Positions 9,231-17,650 of a DNA stretch of 64,000 nucleotides are shown here, one piece after another. Under the pieces are notes generated by a model. The model searched no databases and had not been told where the DNA came from. It saw only the letters and a program-made list of their open reading frames with translations. Made by a program: the position numbers and the translations under genes. Location: the NCBI GenBank assembly GCA_964423345.1, contig CAYREV010000013.1, forward strand, positions 1-64,000, written 5' to 3'. The stretch's first letter is position 1; every line of letters begins with the position of its first letter. The stretch is from CAYREV01 sp964423345. Lineage in GTDB: Bacteria > Bacteroidota > Rhodothermia > Balneolales > Balneolaceae.

Positions 9231-10274
9231 TTACAGCTCCCTGATATTGCTGTGGACTCCACTCAAATCGTTTTTGGGGAATTCAAAGGTGAAGTCGGTA
9301 CCGTTTTCATTGCTTATCTCGTAATCTGCATCGAGCTGCTTCAACAGGGTGAGAATGATAGACGAGCCCATCCCCTCAGAATCTTCAAAAGTGAAATCTT
9401 CGGGCAGGCCCTTGCCGTTATCGGCCACCCTGACCCTGACGCTGCCATTATACTGCTTGCCCGTAATGATGATTTTAATTTTTGAATCGTCTATAACGCC
9501 GTGTTTTATCGCATTATGTATCAACTCAGAAAGTATCATCCCGCAGGGAACCGCCTGATTCACATTCAACCTGATGGATTCCACATCGCAGTTCAGTTCG
9601 TGATTTTGGCCTTCCCCCGCGGTAACTTTCAGGGTGTATTCCGCAAGATCGTTGATAAGTTCCGCCAGGTCTATATTTATAAAGTCATTGGTTTCATACA
9701 GCAGCTCGTGGACCCTGGCTATGGAGCGTACCTTAACCAGCATGTCCTGTATCAGATCCATCTCCTCTTCCCTGGCATTCATCCGACGAAGCTGAAGCAG
9801 TCCGGAAATTACCTGCAGGTTGTTTTTCACCCGGTGGTGCACCTCCTGGAGCAAGACCTGAAGCTGCTCGGTTGTTTTTTGCAGCCTTCTTCTATCCCGC
9901 ACCTCATAGAGTACCCTTCTGACCGCAAATGGCAGTCGATTCAGGTTGGACTTGAGTATCACCTCATTGGCTCCCTTCTCCAGTATTTCGGTTTCCTGCT
10001 GCTGGTCGATGGTTCCCGACAACAGGATAAAGGGGATCATCTTGTCATGCTCCTTTATCATCTCCAGCGCCTCCAGCCCGTTGAAGGTCGGGAGGTTGAA
10101 ATCGGAGATGACCAGCTCGGGCGACTGCTGCTCGAGATAGGACTCCACCTGAGCTCTGGTTTCAACAATTTGATACTCAAAGTCATACCCTCTCTTGTCG
10201 AGCCGGTGCAACAGGAGCTCCGCATCGGTATGGGTATCCTCAATAATCAGAACATGTTTAATTTTATCCGGCAT
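9231..10274 (-). CDS. Response-regulator receiver fused to HisKA_2-type histidine kinase
   Basis: Fusion of 347 residues without membrane segments. Residues 1-125 form a receiver domain with the acidic pair at IIEDTH, phospho-acceptor Asp58 (VISDFNLP) and Lys108. A short coiled linker leads to the dimerisation helix LLQEVHHRVKNNLQVISGLL (141-160), the HisKA_2 signature with the phospho-accepting histidine at 146/147. The C-terminal ATPase domain has ELIHNAIKHG and DNGKGLPEDF. The receiver probably controls the attached kinase. It is last of three co-directional signalling genes, 15 bases after the response regulator. No output partner is encoded next to it. Confidence 0.9.
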   Translation of the reverse strand: MPDKIKHVLIIEDTHTDAELLLHRLDKRGYDFEYQIVETRAQVESYLEQQSPELVISDFNLPTFNGLEALEMIKEHDKMIPFILLSGTIDQQQETEILEKGANEVILKSNLNRLPFAVRRVLYEVRDRRRLQKTTEQLQVLLQEVHHRVKNNLQVISGLLQLRRMNAREEEMDLIQDMLVKVRSIARVHELLYETNDFINIDLAELINDLAEYTLKVTAGEGQNHELNCDVESIRLNVNQAVPCGMILSELIHNAIKHGVIDDSKIKIIITGKQYNGSVRVRVADNGKGLPEDFTFEDSEGMGSSIILTLLKQLDADYEISNENGTDFTFEFPKNDLSGVHSNIREL

Positions 10275-10289
10275 AACGAATCCTTCCGT

Positions 10290-10727
10290 TTAATTCGGAG
10301 GTTTGTTCAATACCAGCCAATAGTATCCCACCTCGCTGATCGCCTTGCTGAAATCGTTGAAATCCATGGGTTTCACCACATAGCTGTTGATTCCGCTGCC
10401 ATAGGCTTCCAGCCGGTCTTTCTCTTCCTGGGAGGAAGTCATCATCACCACGGGAACCTCCTTCAGGTTGGGCGTAGACCGCATCTCCCTTACCACCTCT
10501 ATACCGTCCATCCTGGGCATCTTTAAGTCCATAAAAATAACCTTGGGTTTACTCTCCACATTCCGGCCCTCGTACTCCCCCTCGCCTTTTAAATATTCAA
10601 GGGCCTCCACCCCGTCCTTCAACCACAGGATCTGGTTGGAAAGGTTGTTTTTCTTGAGCGTCCGCATGGTCAGCTCTGCGTCGCTGGCTTTGTCCTCGAC
10701 TACCAGTATTTCAATTATATCGTTCAT
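10290..10727 (-). CDS. Single-domain response regulator (Rcp1-like)
   Basis: Stand-alone receiver of 145 residues with no DNA-binding or enzymatic output. Acid pocket Glu11/Asp12 (VVEDKASD), phospho-acceptor Asp67 (IFMDLKMP), Thr97 and Lys119 (VVKPMDF) are all present. The LKMPRMDG context and length fit the Rcp1/CheY-like regulators that often pair with PAS or phytochrome kinases. Its start codon lies one base after the stop of the upstream PAS kinase, which argues strongly for translation coupling and a cognate pair. The phosphate may pass on to the receiver-kinase fusion downstream. Confidence 0.92.
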   Translation of the reverse strand: MNDIIEILVVEDKASDAELTMRTLKKNNLSNQILWLKDGVEALEYLKGEGEYEGRNVESKPKVIFMDLKMPRMDGIEVVREMRSTPNLKEVPVVMMTSSQEEKDRLEAYGSGINSYVVKPMDFNDFSKAISEVGYYWLVLNKPPN

Positions 10728-10728
10728 A

Positions 10729-11823
10729 TTAGGCTTCTCCGTTGGTTTTGGGATCTGATTTAGGCAAACTGAAATAAAAAACGGCTCCCTCTCCCGGCTC
10801 GCTCTCCGCCCATACTTCGCCGCCGTGATGATTGATGACTCTTTTCACAATGGACAGGCCCACGCCTGTCCCCTCGTATTCCGAACTGCTGTGCAGGCGC
10901 TGGAAAACACCGAAAAGCTTGTCGGCATATTTCATGTCGAATCCCACACCGTTATCCCGTACGTAGTATACATAAGCGTCTTCCCGCTGCGTGCTGCCCA
11001 CTTCAATATCAATCCGCTCATTGCCGCTGGAATACTTGATCGCATTGGTCAGCAGGTTGACTGCCGCCTGCTTTAACAGTGACAGGTCGCCAAATCCCTC
11101 CGGCAGATCCTGAATATCAACCTCTATCTTTTCTCTTAAATCCGGCACCGCCTCCGTCGCTATCATATAGGCATCGCTGAACAATTGATTCATATTCACT
11201 TTGTCTTTTTCAAAGCTGGCCCGCGTCAACCGGGAAAAAGCCAACATGTCATCAATCAGCGTTCCCATTTTACGGGTATTGTCGATGACTACCTCCAGAA
11301 GGCGCAGCCCCTCCTCATCCAGCTTGTCGGCATGGTCTTCCCTCAGTATCTGGCTGAATCCCGATATAGCCCTCAGCGGGGTGCGCAGGTCATGCGACAC
11401 TGAATAGCTGAAAGCCTCCAGGTCTTTGTTGACTTCCTCCTTCTCCTGCTGGGCCTCCCTGAGCTTATCCTTGGCCTCCATGAGGCGGGTTATATCCCGT
11501 GCCGAAGCAAAAACATATTCTCCCTCCGGGCTCTTCTTTATATTCCACGATAGATGCCTGTAGGAACCATCCCGGCTTCGCGTGCGAACAACTAAATGAG
11601 CGGCCTTCTCTCCCTCTTTTATTTGATTCAGCTCCCGGCCGACATCTTCGCGGTCCCCGGAGTGGGCCAAATCACTAAACTTGCGGGAGCACAGTTCTTC
11701 TTCATCATAACCCAGCATATCCACCAGGGCACGGTTGGCCTCTCGTATACGCCCCTTACCATCGATAATGCACATGGGGTCAAGGTCAATATCAAAAATA
11801 CGATCTCCTGCCTCCTCTCTCAT
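10729..11823 (-). CDS. PAS-domain sensor histidine kinase
   Basis: Soluble kinase of 364 residues and first gene of the signalling cluster. Residues 1-112 form one PAS fold (CIIDGKGRIREANRALVDML, then the PAC segment ending ARDITRLMEA). A coiled-coil leads to the HisKA box SYSVSHDLRTPLRAI with phospho-acceptor His144. The ATPase domain shows the N box NLLTNAIKYS, G1 DNGVGFD and G2 GTGVGLSIV. The layout matches cytoplasmic PAS kinases related to bacteriophytochromes but without the chromophore domains. The ligand is unknown. The 272 bases upstream contain a weak 6-base hairpin (12044-12066) and otherwise nothing recognised. Confidence 0.92.
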   Translation of the reverse strand: MREEAGDRIFDIDLDPMCIIDGKGRIREANRALVDMLGYDEEELCSRKFSDLAHSGDREDVGRELNQIKEGEKAAHLVVRTRSRDGSYRHLSWNIKKSPEGEYVFASARDITRLMEAKDKLREAQQEKEEVNKDLEAFSYSVSHDLRTPLRAISGFSQILREDHADKLDEEGLRLLEVVIDNTRKMGTLIDDMLAFSRLTRASFEKDKVNMNQLFSDAYMIATEAVPDLREKIEVDIQDLPEGFGDLSLLKQAAVNLLTNAIKYSSGNERIDIEVGSTQREDAYVYYVRDNGVGFDMKYADKLFGVFQRLHSSSEYEGTGVGLSIVKRVINHHGGEVWAESEPGEGAVFYFSLPKSDPKTNGEA

Positions 11824-12095
11824 GCTAATTATTTTAGTTCATCTTTGCCTCCGGCACAAGATCTTCTAAAACCTATCCAGCCTTCTACCTGCCACTCTCT
11901 TACCTGATGATGTTTTTAGCTAACAAAAACTTGCGGAAAACTATTCCATTTCACCTAAGTTTTTAAACCTACTTCCTACTTTATTTAAAAAACCGGTCAA
12001 TACAAAATTAATCTTAATCCTCACGGGTCCCATAGATCCGCCAGTGCCCTTCAATAGTATGGGCACCCGGGATTGAACAATGGCCGGGAATTCCC

Positions 12096-13949
12096 CTACT
12101 TGCTTTTAGCGCCCAGCCAGCTTTTCCGGAATCGTTTCATGGCCGCTGTCAGCTCCCGGCCTGCCTCCTCGTAGGGGACCATCTCGAGGGTCGGGTCTTC
12201 GGCCAGGACCAGTTTTTTTTCCAAGACGGTACCCAGCGATTCATATTTGATCAACAGGGTATCTCCGGGCTCGTGAGCAGCCAGTATCCTGTTTAGCTCT
12301 CTTGCGTTATTCAGTGGGCGGCCGTCGAGAGACAATATCACATCTTCACGATCCACTCCCGCCCGGTAGAGGGGGCTCCCGATGATGGTATTTTCGGTAA
12401 CCGTCGGGCGGTCCCGCCCAAAATCGATTTTGGCTCCCCTGTAACCGATTACGGCGCGATGCGGCTGTTCCCTGCGCAATAGAAATCCGGCATTCCCGAG
12501 AAGCCTCTCCAGATCGGGCATTTCCGAGCCGTATATATGACGCTTGAAGAACTGTTCGGCAAACTCCGTGCTATCGGTCACTTCGGCAAGCGTTTCCTCC
12601 AGGCCTTCAAGCTCGTAGGGCTTTTCAGGAATACCGTACTTTTCCCAAACCGCCCTCATATAGTCGTCCAGTGAAACACCCTCAAAGTCGGACCTTAAGG
12701 TAAGGTCTAGCCCCAGTCCCAGCACCGCTCCCCAGGAATAGTAGGAGATAAAGGTGTTGCTTTTGTTTTGGGCGTCAACCGAAGTGGCGGCATCTACAAA
12801 GGGAGCCTGCATGCTCATTTCCGCGGGGCTGTAGTAACGGCTTCCGGGAGCATGGAGCACATAGTTGAGCGTTCCGCCCCACCCCTGCCCGTATTGACTG
12901 TTGTCAATCAGGCCGGCCCTCCGGATGATGAGATCGTCATAATAGCTTGTAAATCCTTCGGCAAACCATAAAGCTTTCGACATATTGGCCTCCTGGAAGT
13001 CGAACGGCTCCAGGCTTGCCGGCCGGATGCGCTCCACATTCCACCCGTGAAAAAACTCATGGGATAGAGTATACAGGTTTCTAAGCGCATTCCCCTCCAG
13101 CGGCCTTCGGCTCGTCAGTATGGTGGAGTTGCGATGCTCCATACCGTCGCCATAAACATAGGGAAGGTAATCGGCAATGAATGTATAGGTACCGTAATCA
13201 AAAGCCGGCGGCTCCCCATACACCGCGATCTGCTCGTCCACTACCTTCTTTGCCATCTCCACGTACTGTTTCATCTCCTCATCGGTGCCGTTGTGATGCA
13301 GGGCCAGCCTGATGGTATAGTCAGCCGTATCGGAACGGACCTTCCAACTGCTCATGGATAGGTCGCTTAGCTCTGTGGGACTGTCCATCAGGTACCGGAG
13401 GCCGGGTGCCGTAAAGCTGAAGGGGTCATCCGTCGGTTTCAGCTGGGTCGCCACCCTCCATTCGCTACCTTTGGGGGGATGGAACCGTACCGTTACCTCT
13501 TCATTTTCAAAGCCCTGGGGCCAGACAAGGGTAGCCGGCATATTCAGGTGGGCATGTTTCCTGTTCACTCCCGAATAAGTGCCGTCGGCACGATCGGCAT
13601 AGAGGGTATAGCTGAATTTTACCGTCCCGTCATGGCCGCTCACAATCCAGTTGTGGAGATCGGGGCGAAGGATATCCAGGGTGTCGCCCTCCCCGTCGGT
13701 GGCCATCACATCATATACATTTTTTGCAAATTCGTGGAGCGCATAACGCCCGGGCGAGGTGCGGCTCATCGACATTTTAAGCGGTATCGCTTTCAGGTTC
13801 TGCATGGTAAGCGTCACCTCGGCCTCGTTATGTGCGGCATTGGGAAAACGAATATCGTAGCGCAGGTCAACTTTTTTTGACGAACCCCTTTGTGAGCAGG
13901 ATGTAAGCGCCAGGCAGGCGATCAGGCAGAGAGGAATTATATTCTTCAT
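12096..13949 (-). CDS. M61 family metallopeptidase with PDZ domain, lipoprotein
   Basis: Predicted lipoprotein of 617 residues (lipobox ALTSC, Cys18). It belongs to the M61 glycyl-aminopeptidase family: an N-terminal beta domain, the substrate-binding motif GDGMEHRNST (268-277), the zinc motif HEFFH (297-301) and third ligand Glu331 in WFAEGFTSYY, then a C-terminal PDZ domain (about 500-590). M61 enzymes cleave peptides with glycine or alanine at the N-terminus; envelope location suggests peptide turnover outside the cytoplasm. It follows the ABC permease genes on the same strand with 78 bases between, so co-transcription is possible but not shown. Confidence 0.9.
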   Translation of the reverse strand: MKNIIPLCLIACLALTSCSQRGSSKKVDLRYDIRFPNAAHNEAEVTLTMQNLKAIPLKMSMSRTSPGRYALHEFAKNVYDVMATDGEGDTLDILRPDLHNWIVSGHDGTVKFSYTLYADRADGTYSGVNRKHAHLNMPATLVWPQGFENEEVTVRFHPPKGSEWRVATQLKPTDDPFSFTAPGLRYLMDSPTELSDLSMSSWKVRSDTADYTIRLALHHNGTDEEMKQYVEMAKKVVDEQIAVYGEPPAFDYGTYTFIADYLPYVYGDGMEHRNSTILTSRRPLEGNALRNLYTLSHEFFHGWNVERIRPASLEPFDFQEANMSKALWFAEGFTSYYDDLIIRRAGLIDNSQYGQGWGGTLNYVLHAPGSRYYSPAEMSMQAPFVDAATSVDAQNKSNTFISYYSWGAVLGLGLDLTLRSDFEGVSLDDYMRAVWEKYGIPEKPYELEGLEETLAEVTDSTEFAEQFFKRHIYGSEMPDLERLLGNAGFLLRREQPHRAVIGYRGAKIDFGRDRPTVTENTIIGSPLYRAGVDREDVILSLDGRPLNNARELNRILAAHEPGDTLLIKYESLGTVLEKKLVLAEDPTLEMVPYEEAGRELTAAMKRFRKSWLGAKSK

Positions 13950-14027
13950 GGGAATGAGTCGAATTAACGATTTACCCTGAAGATAGGTGGCGAGACAGGA
14001 TTTGCAAAAAATTCCGGCTTTCGACTA

Positions 14028-16490
14028 TTACTCCCGGTAGATACTCTCGGCCGGATTAATGAGGGCCGCCTTAACCGACTGGTACCCCACGGTAAGCAGG
14101 CAGATCAGGAGGCTGGCCAGCGTTGTGGCTGCCATTATCCCCACCATATTCCACCCAAGGCTTATCCGGTAGGGAAAATCACGCAGCCAGTTCATGACCA
14201 GGTAATAGATCACGGGCCAGGCCGCGAGGTTAGCAAGCGCCACCAGCTTCATGTATTCCCTGGAAAGAAGGAGGACAATACCCCCGGCGGTAGCCCCCAG
14301 GGTTTTGCGTATGCCGATCTCCCCGGTACGCCTGGATGCGGAGAAGGAGGAGAGCCCGAACAGCCCGAGACAGGCCACCAATATGCAGAGCAGGGTAAAA
14401 GTGGCCGACAGCTTGCCGACACGCATTTCGGCTGCATAGATTTTGTCCAGCTCTTCCTGTTGGAAGCGGTACTCAAAAGGATCCACATGGTTCACACGGC
14501 CCCATGACTTTTCCAGATGAGAAATAGCCTCATTCATGCTTCCGGGAGCCACCCTGACCACGGCATGCCGGATGGTCTGCAGGATAGGGCGCGTGCCGTC
14601 GGCAAGACGTATCACCAGCGGCTTAATCTCTTTTTTCACAGAGGTGTAATGGAAGTTTTCCACCACTCCCACTACGGTATAGGTTTTTCGTTCTCCTTCT
14701 GATGCATCGTAATAGAACTGCTTGCCGAGCACTTGCCGGGCTTCCTCCAGCCCGAGCTTACTAACCATCTCCCTGTTGACTAGTACGGCCTTCTCCCCAT
14801 CGGTGGGATACTCCCTCGAAAAACTGCGGCCTGCAACTACATCTATGCCATATGTTTCCAGGAAATTGTGGGTAACATGCAGGGTCATAGTCGAATTTTT
14901 TTCACCCTGGGGAGTGTCGGCCGGATAGATTTTCCAGTAGTGCTGCTTGTCGGAACCCGGGATCTTGCTTGTGGCCGAAATTGACTGAATGGCGGGACTT
15001 TTGATGGCCGCCTGCCTGAAACGGTCATATTCCCACGCTATAAGGTTCTGTTTCATCGGCAGGATCATGATTTGTGACTGGTCAAAACCAAGGTTTTTAG
15101 ACTGCATATGCTGCAACTGCAGGTACACCACCAAGGTCCCCACAATAAGCATTACCGACAGGCTGAACTGAAATATCACCAGTCCCTTGCGAAATAACAT
15201 GCCTCGTCTGCCTTTAACGGCTTCTCCTTTCAGGATGCGGGTGGGGTTGAAGCCCGACAGGTAGAGAGCGGGGTATATCCCGGCAAGCAGCCCCACCATC
15301 AGAAACAGCCCCAGGGTCCCCGCAATAACCGCCGGTTCAAGGAAGAGGTTAAAACCCAGGTTTTTATCCAGGAAGGCATTAAACCAGGGCAGGCTCCCAT
15401 AGACCATCAGCAGGGCAAGAATCAGGGATAAAAACGTCAGCAGGTATGACTCTCCCATGAACTGTTTGAAAAGCTCCCATCTGTCGGCCCCCATCACTTT
15501 ACGCAGCCCCACTTCCCGGCTTCTATCGGCTGAGCGCGCCGTCGCCAGGTTCATAAAGTTGATGCAGGCAATCAGCAGGAGCAGTATCGCAATAGCCGAG
15601 AACAGGTACACCGAAAAGATGGATCCGTTCGGATTCATCTCCTGGTCCAGCTTCGAATAGAGGTGGATGTCGGTAACGGGCTGAAGCTCCAGCTCTATAC
15701 GCTCGGCCTCGGGCCGGTCGGCATGATAGTATTTGTCGGCAAAACGGGGTAGCTGAGCCGCCAGCTCTTCGGCCGAAATGCCCTCCTCCAGTTCGATGTA
15801 AGTCCATACCGGATTCCAGAACCAGCTTTCATCATAGCCGGGGTTGCGCCGGTAGAGAACATCCACACTTGAAAAGGATGCCAATACCTCCGGCTTCATA
15901 TGAGAGTTGTCCGGCCAGGATTTCATAATACCCGTGACGGTCATGCTCATGCTCCGGATGCCGTGAAAACTCAGGGTTTTCCCTATGGGATTTTCATCTC
16001 CGAAATAAAGCCGGGCACGCTCTTCGGTCATCACAAGAGACAAGGGCTCGTCGAGCACCTCGCGGGCATTACCCCGCAGCAGTTCGGCCCCGAACACTTC
16101 AAAAAAGGTGGAGTCGACAAAATAGAAGTTGGATTCGCGATACGAGCGGTCCGATTCCCGGTCCAGCAGGGTGTGGGGCGACTCCTGCATATCGTAGAAT
16201 CGGACCGTGTTTTTAACCAGCCCCGGGTATTCCATGTCAACGGTGGGGCCTACCCTGAACGGTGTGGTCGCAGATGCTTCCTCTTTATCCGGGGAGATGG
16301 AGGTCTGTTTGATCCGGTAAATACGGTCGGCATTATGCAGGAAGCGATCGTAGCTGAGCTCGTTTATCACATATAGGCTAATCAACAGGCAGCAGGCTAC
16401 GCCTATGGCCAAGCCGAAAACATTGATAAATGTAAAGCCCGGCCTTTTGGACAGGTTGCGAAACGCAATCTTCAAATAATTCCTGAACAT
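14028..16490 (-). CDS. ABC transporter permease, double FtsX/MacB type
   Basis: Inner-membrane permease of 820 residues with two repeats of MacB periplasmic core plus FtsX membrane domain. It starts at MFRNYLKIAFRNL, the usual N-terminus of these Bacteroidota permeases, followed by the first transmembrane helix. Each half ends with FtsX helices, with the signatures DRSREVGLRKVMGA and SASRRTGEIGIRKTLGA before the helix bundles. The family exports lipoproteins, peptides or toxic compounds, or transmits mechanical signals; the substrate is unknown. I chose the ATG at 16490 because an earlier in-frame codon adds ten residues absent from relatives. It probably uses the ATPase encoded at 20166-20855. 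Confidence 0.9.
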   Translation of the reverse strand: MFRNYLKIAFRNLSKRPGFTFINVFGLAIGVACCLLISLYVINELSYDRFLHNADRIYRIKQTSISPDKEEASATTPFRVGPTVDMEYPGLVKNTVRFYDMQESPHTLLDRESDRSYRESNFYFVDSTFFEVFGAELLRGNAREVLDEPLSLVMTEERARLYFGDENPIGKTLSFHGIRSMSMTVTGIMKSWPDNSHMKPEVLASFSSVDVLYRRNPGYDESWFWNPVWTYIELEEGISAEELAAQLPRFADKYYHADRPEAERIELELQPVTDIHLYSKLDQEMNPNGSIFSVYLFSAIAILLLLIACINFMNLATARSADRSREVGLRKVMGADRWELFKQFMGESYLLTFLSLILALLMVYGSLPWFNAFLDKNLGFNLFLEPAVIAGTLGLFLMVGLLAGIYPALYLSGFNPTRILKGEAVKGRRGMLFRKGLVIFQFSLSVMLIVGTLVVYLQLQHMQSKNLGFDQSQIMILPMKQNLIAWEYDRFRQAAIKSPAIQSISATSKIPGSDKQHYWKIYPADTPQGEKNSTMTLHVTHNFLETYGIDVVAGRSFSREYPTDGEKAVLVNREMVSKLGLEEARQVLGKQFYYDASEGERKTYTVVGVVENFHYTSVKKEIKPLVIRLADGTRPILQTIRHAVVRVAPGSMNEAISHLEKSWGRVNHVDPFEYRFQQEELDKIYAAEMRVGKLSATFTLLCILVACLGLFGLSSFSASRRTGEIGIRKTLGATAGGIVLLLSREYMKLVALANLAAWPVIYYLVMNWLRDFPYRISLGWNMVGIMAATTLASLLICLLTVGYQSVKAALINPAESIYRE

Positions 16491-16838
16491 GAAAACCCCA
16501 AAGTTAAAGCAAAAAACCAACCATCTTTCCCGGATACCGCACTGCCCTTCTGATGAGTTGAAACCTTATTTTTTAATAAGATATCAGGGGCCGGTAATTG
16601 TTACAATAAAAATGGCCTATCACTATTTATTAGAAAAACCTAACGAAATGGCAGGTGATTTAATGATGCAAAACGGGAAGAAACCAAACCGGGTACCACC
16701 GGGAATAAATGTAGAGGAACAAACACCTTTTGATACACTTACATTAAATTGTAACAAACAGAGCAGCTTTCGGTCTAATATTATGCGGCTTTATCCACAT
16801 ATCCCTTAATCTCATATATAATTCAAATAGGATCGTTT
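16491..16838. other. A+T-rich divergent intergenic region, 348 bases
   Basis: The region lies between a minus-strand permease and a plus-strand membrane protein. It is visibly richer in A and T than its neighbours, as expected for promoters, and has a small CTTATT/AATAAG inverted repeat near 16570-16585. The short frame through it shows no family resemblance and is not called. Confidence 0.5.
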
Positions 16839-17555
16839 ATGGTTTTCGACTGGGAACGGGCAGCAAGGCTCTTTGGAAAGTTTTTCCTGTTGCTGCTGGA
16901 ATACTGCATCAAGCTTGCCGCCATTGTGGTGACCGCAGTGGTATTAATTGCCGACGGTTCCTTCGGCACCAAGCTGGGTGCCGGCTTCAGCTCCCTCTCC
17001 ATCTCCCTGCGCAATGTGTTTGAAGCCCCCTCCGAGATTATCAGGCAGGCCTCCGTCGTACACGACTACCAAACCCTGCCGGCCGATGCTTTTGAAATAG
17101 AACACGGCAGCCGCGCCCTGCATGAGGCCCTCGCTTATTTTGACGGGGCCGTCCTATACTTCCAGGATGTATCCGCCAATTTCACCGGCCAGCCGTTCGC
17201 TACTTTATCTGCTGCCCTCATCGCTTTTTTCTCCCTGTACAGCATCAGCCTGATCCTTCGTTTTACACGACAGAAGGGGCAGGGGTCTCCCTTGAACCGC
17301 CTCGAACGGAAGCTGGCTGAAAAAGTCTTCAAGAATCCCAAAGATCTCTACAAGCCGAAACGCAAGGGGCCTAAAAAGCCTGAAGCCATACCCCAGCAGA
17401 GGGTCCCCAGGTCCAAGCCCTCTGCAAAACCGTCCGCTAAAAGCGGAGTGAAAAGAGATGCCGAAACAAAAAGAAAGAAAAAGAAGTCGGCCTTCGGCAA
17501 TGCCTCCAAAACGAACAAGCACCTTCAGGACTACCTGAACCAGGCCAAAAGCTGA
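16839..17555 (+). CDS. Unknown two-helix membrane protein with basic tail
   Basis: Protein of 238 residues that I do not recognise. It has two strongly hydrophobic segments (about 13-38 and 122-142) separated by a loop of about 80 residues with mixed charge, and a C-terminal tail from about residue 143 that is very rich in Lys, Arg, Pro and Ser (runs such as KPKRKGPKKPE and KRKKKKSAF). The tail should stay in the cytoplasm and could bind nucleic acid or acidic lipid. It sits on the plus strand between two minus-strand ABC permease genes, so it is not part of their transcript. Length and codon use suggest a real gene. Confidence 0.6.
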   Translation: MVFDWERAARLFGKFFLLLLEYCIKLAAIVVTAVVLIADGSFGTKLGAGFSSLSISLRNVFEAPSEIIRQASVVHDYQTLPADAFEIEHGSRALHEALAYFDGAVLYFQDVSANFTGQPFATLSAALIAFFSLYSISLILRFTRQKGQGSPLNRLERKLAEKVFKNPKDLYKPKRKGPKKPEAIPQQRVPRSKPSAKPSAKSGVKRDAETKRKKKKSAFGNASKTNKHLQDYLNQAKS

Positions 17556-17573
17556 TATGCCCTGCTTCTTCCC

Positions 17574-17640
17574 AACTTTGGAAGAGTACAACCCAGGCAC
17601 CATTCCGAGGCAGGGCCAGTATTCCAACTTTCCCAAAGTT
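17574..17640. repeat. Intergenic repeat, copy 1, with short terminal inverted repeats
   Basis: A stretch of about 60 bases similar in direct orientation to 20092-20146 (shared blocks TTGGAA, CATTCCGAG, GGGC, AACTTT). This copy is bounded by AACTTTGG (17574-17581) and its complement CCAAAGTT (17633-17640). It lies between the convergent ends of the unknown membrane protein and the permease. No coding role is apparent. Confidence 0.5.
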
Positions 17641-17650
17641 ATGCTCCAAA

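Noticed and set aside
8250..9485. A 411-codon plus-strand frame across the symporter end, the hydroxylase-like gene and a kinase end
   Set aside because: It overlaps three well-supported genes and its translation shows no family pattern; a chance frame.
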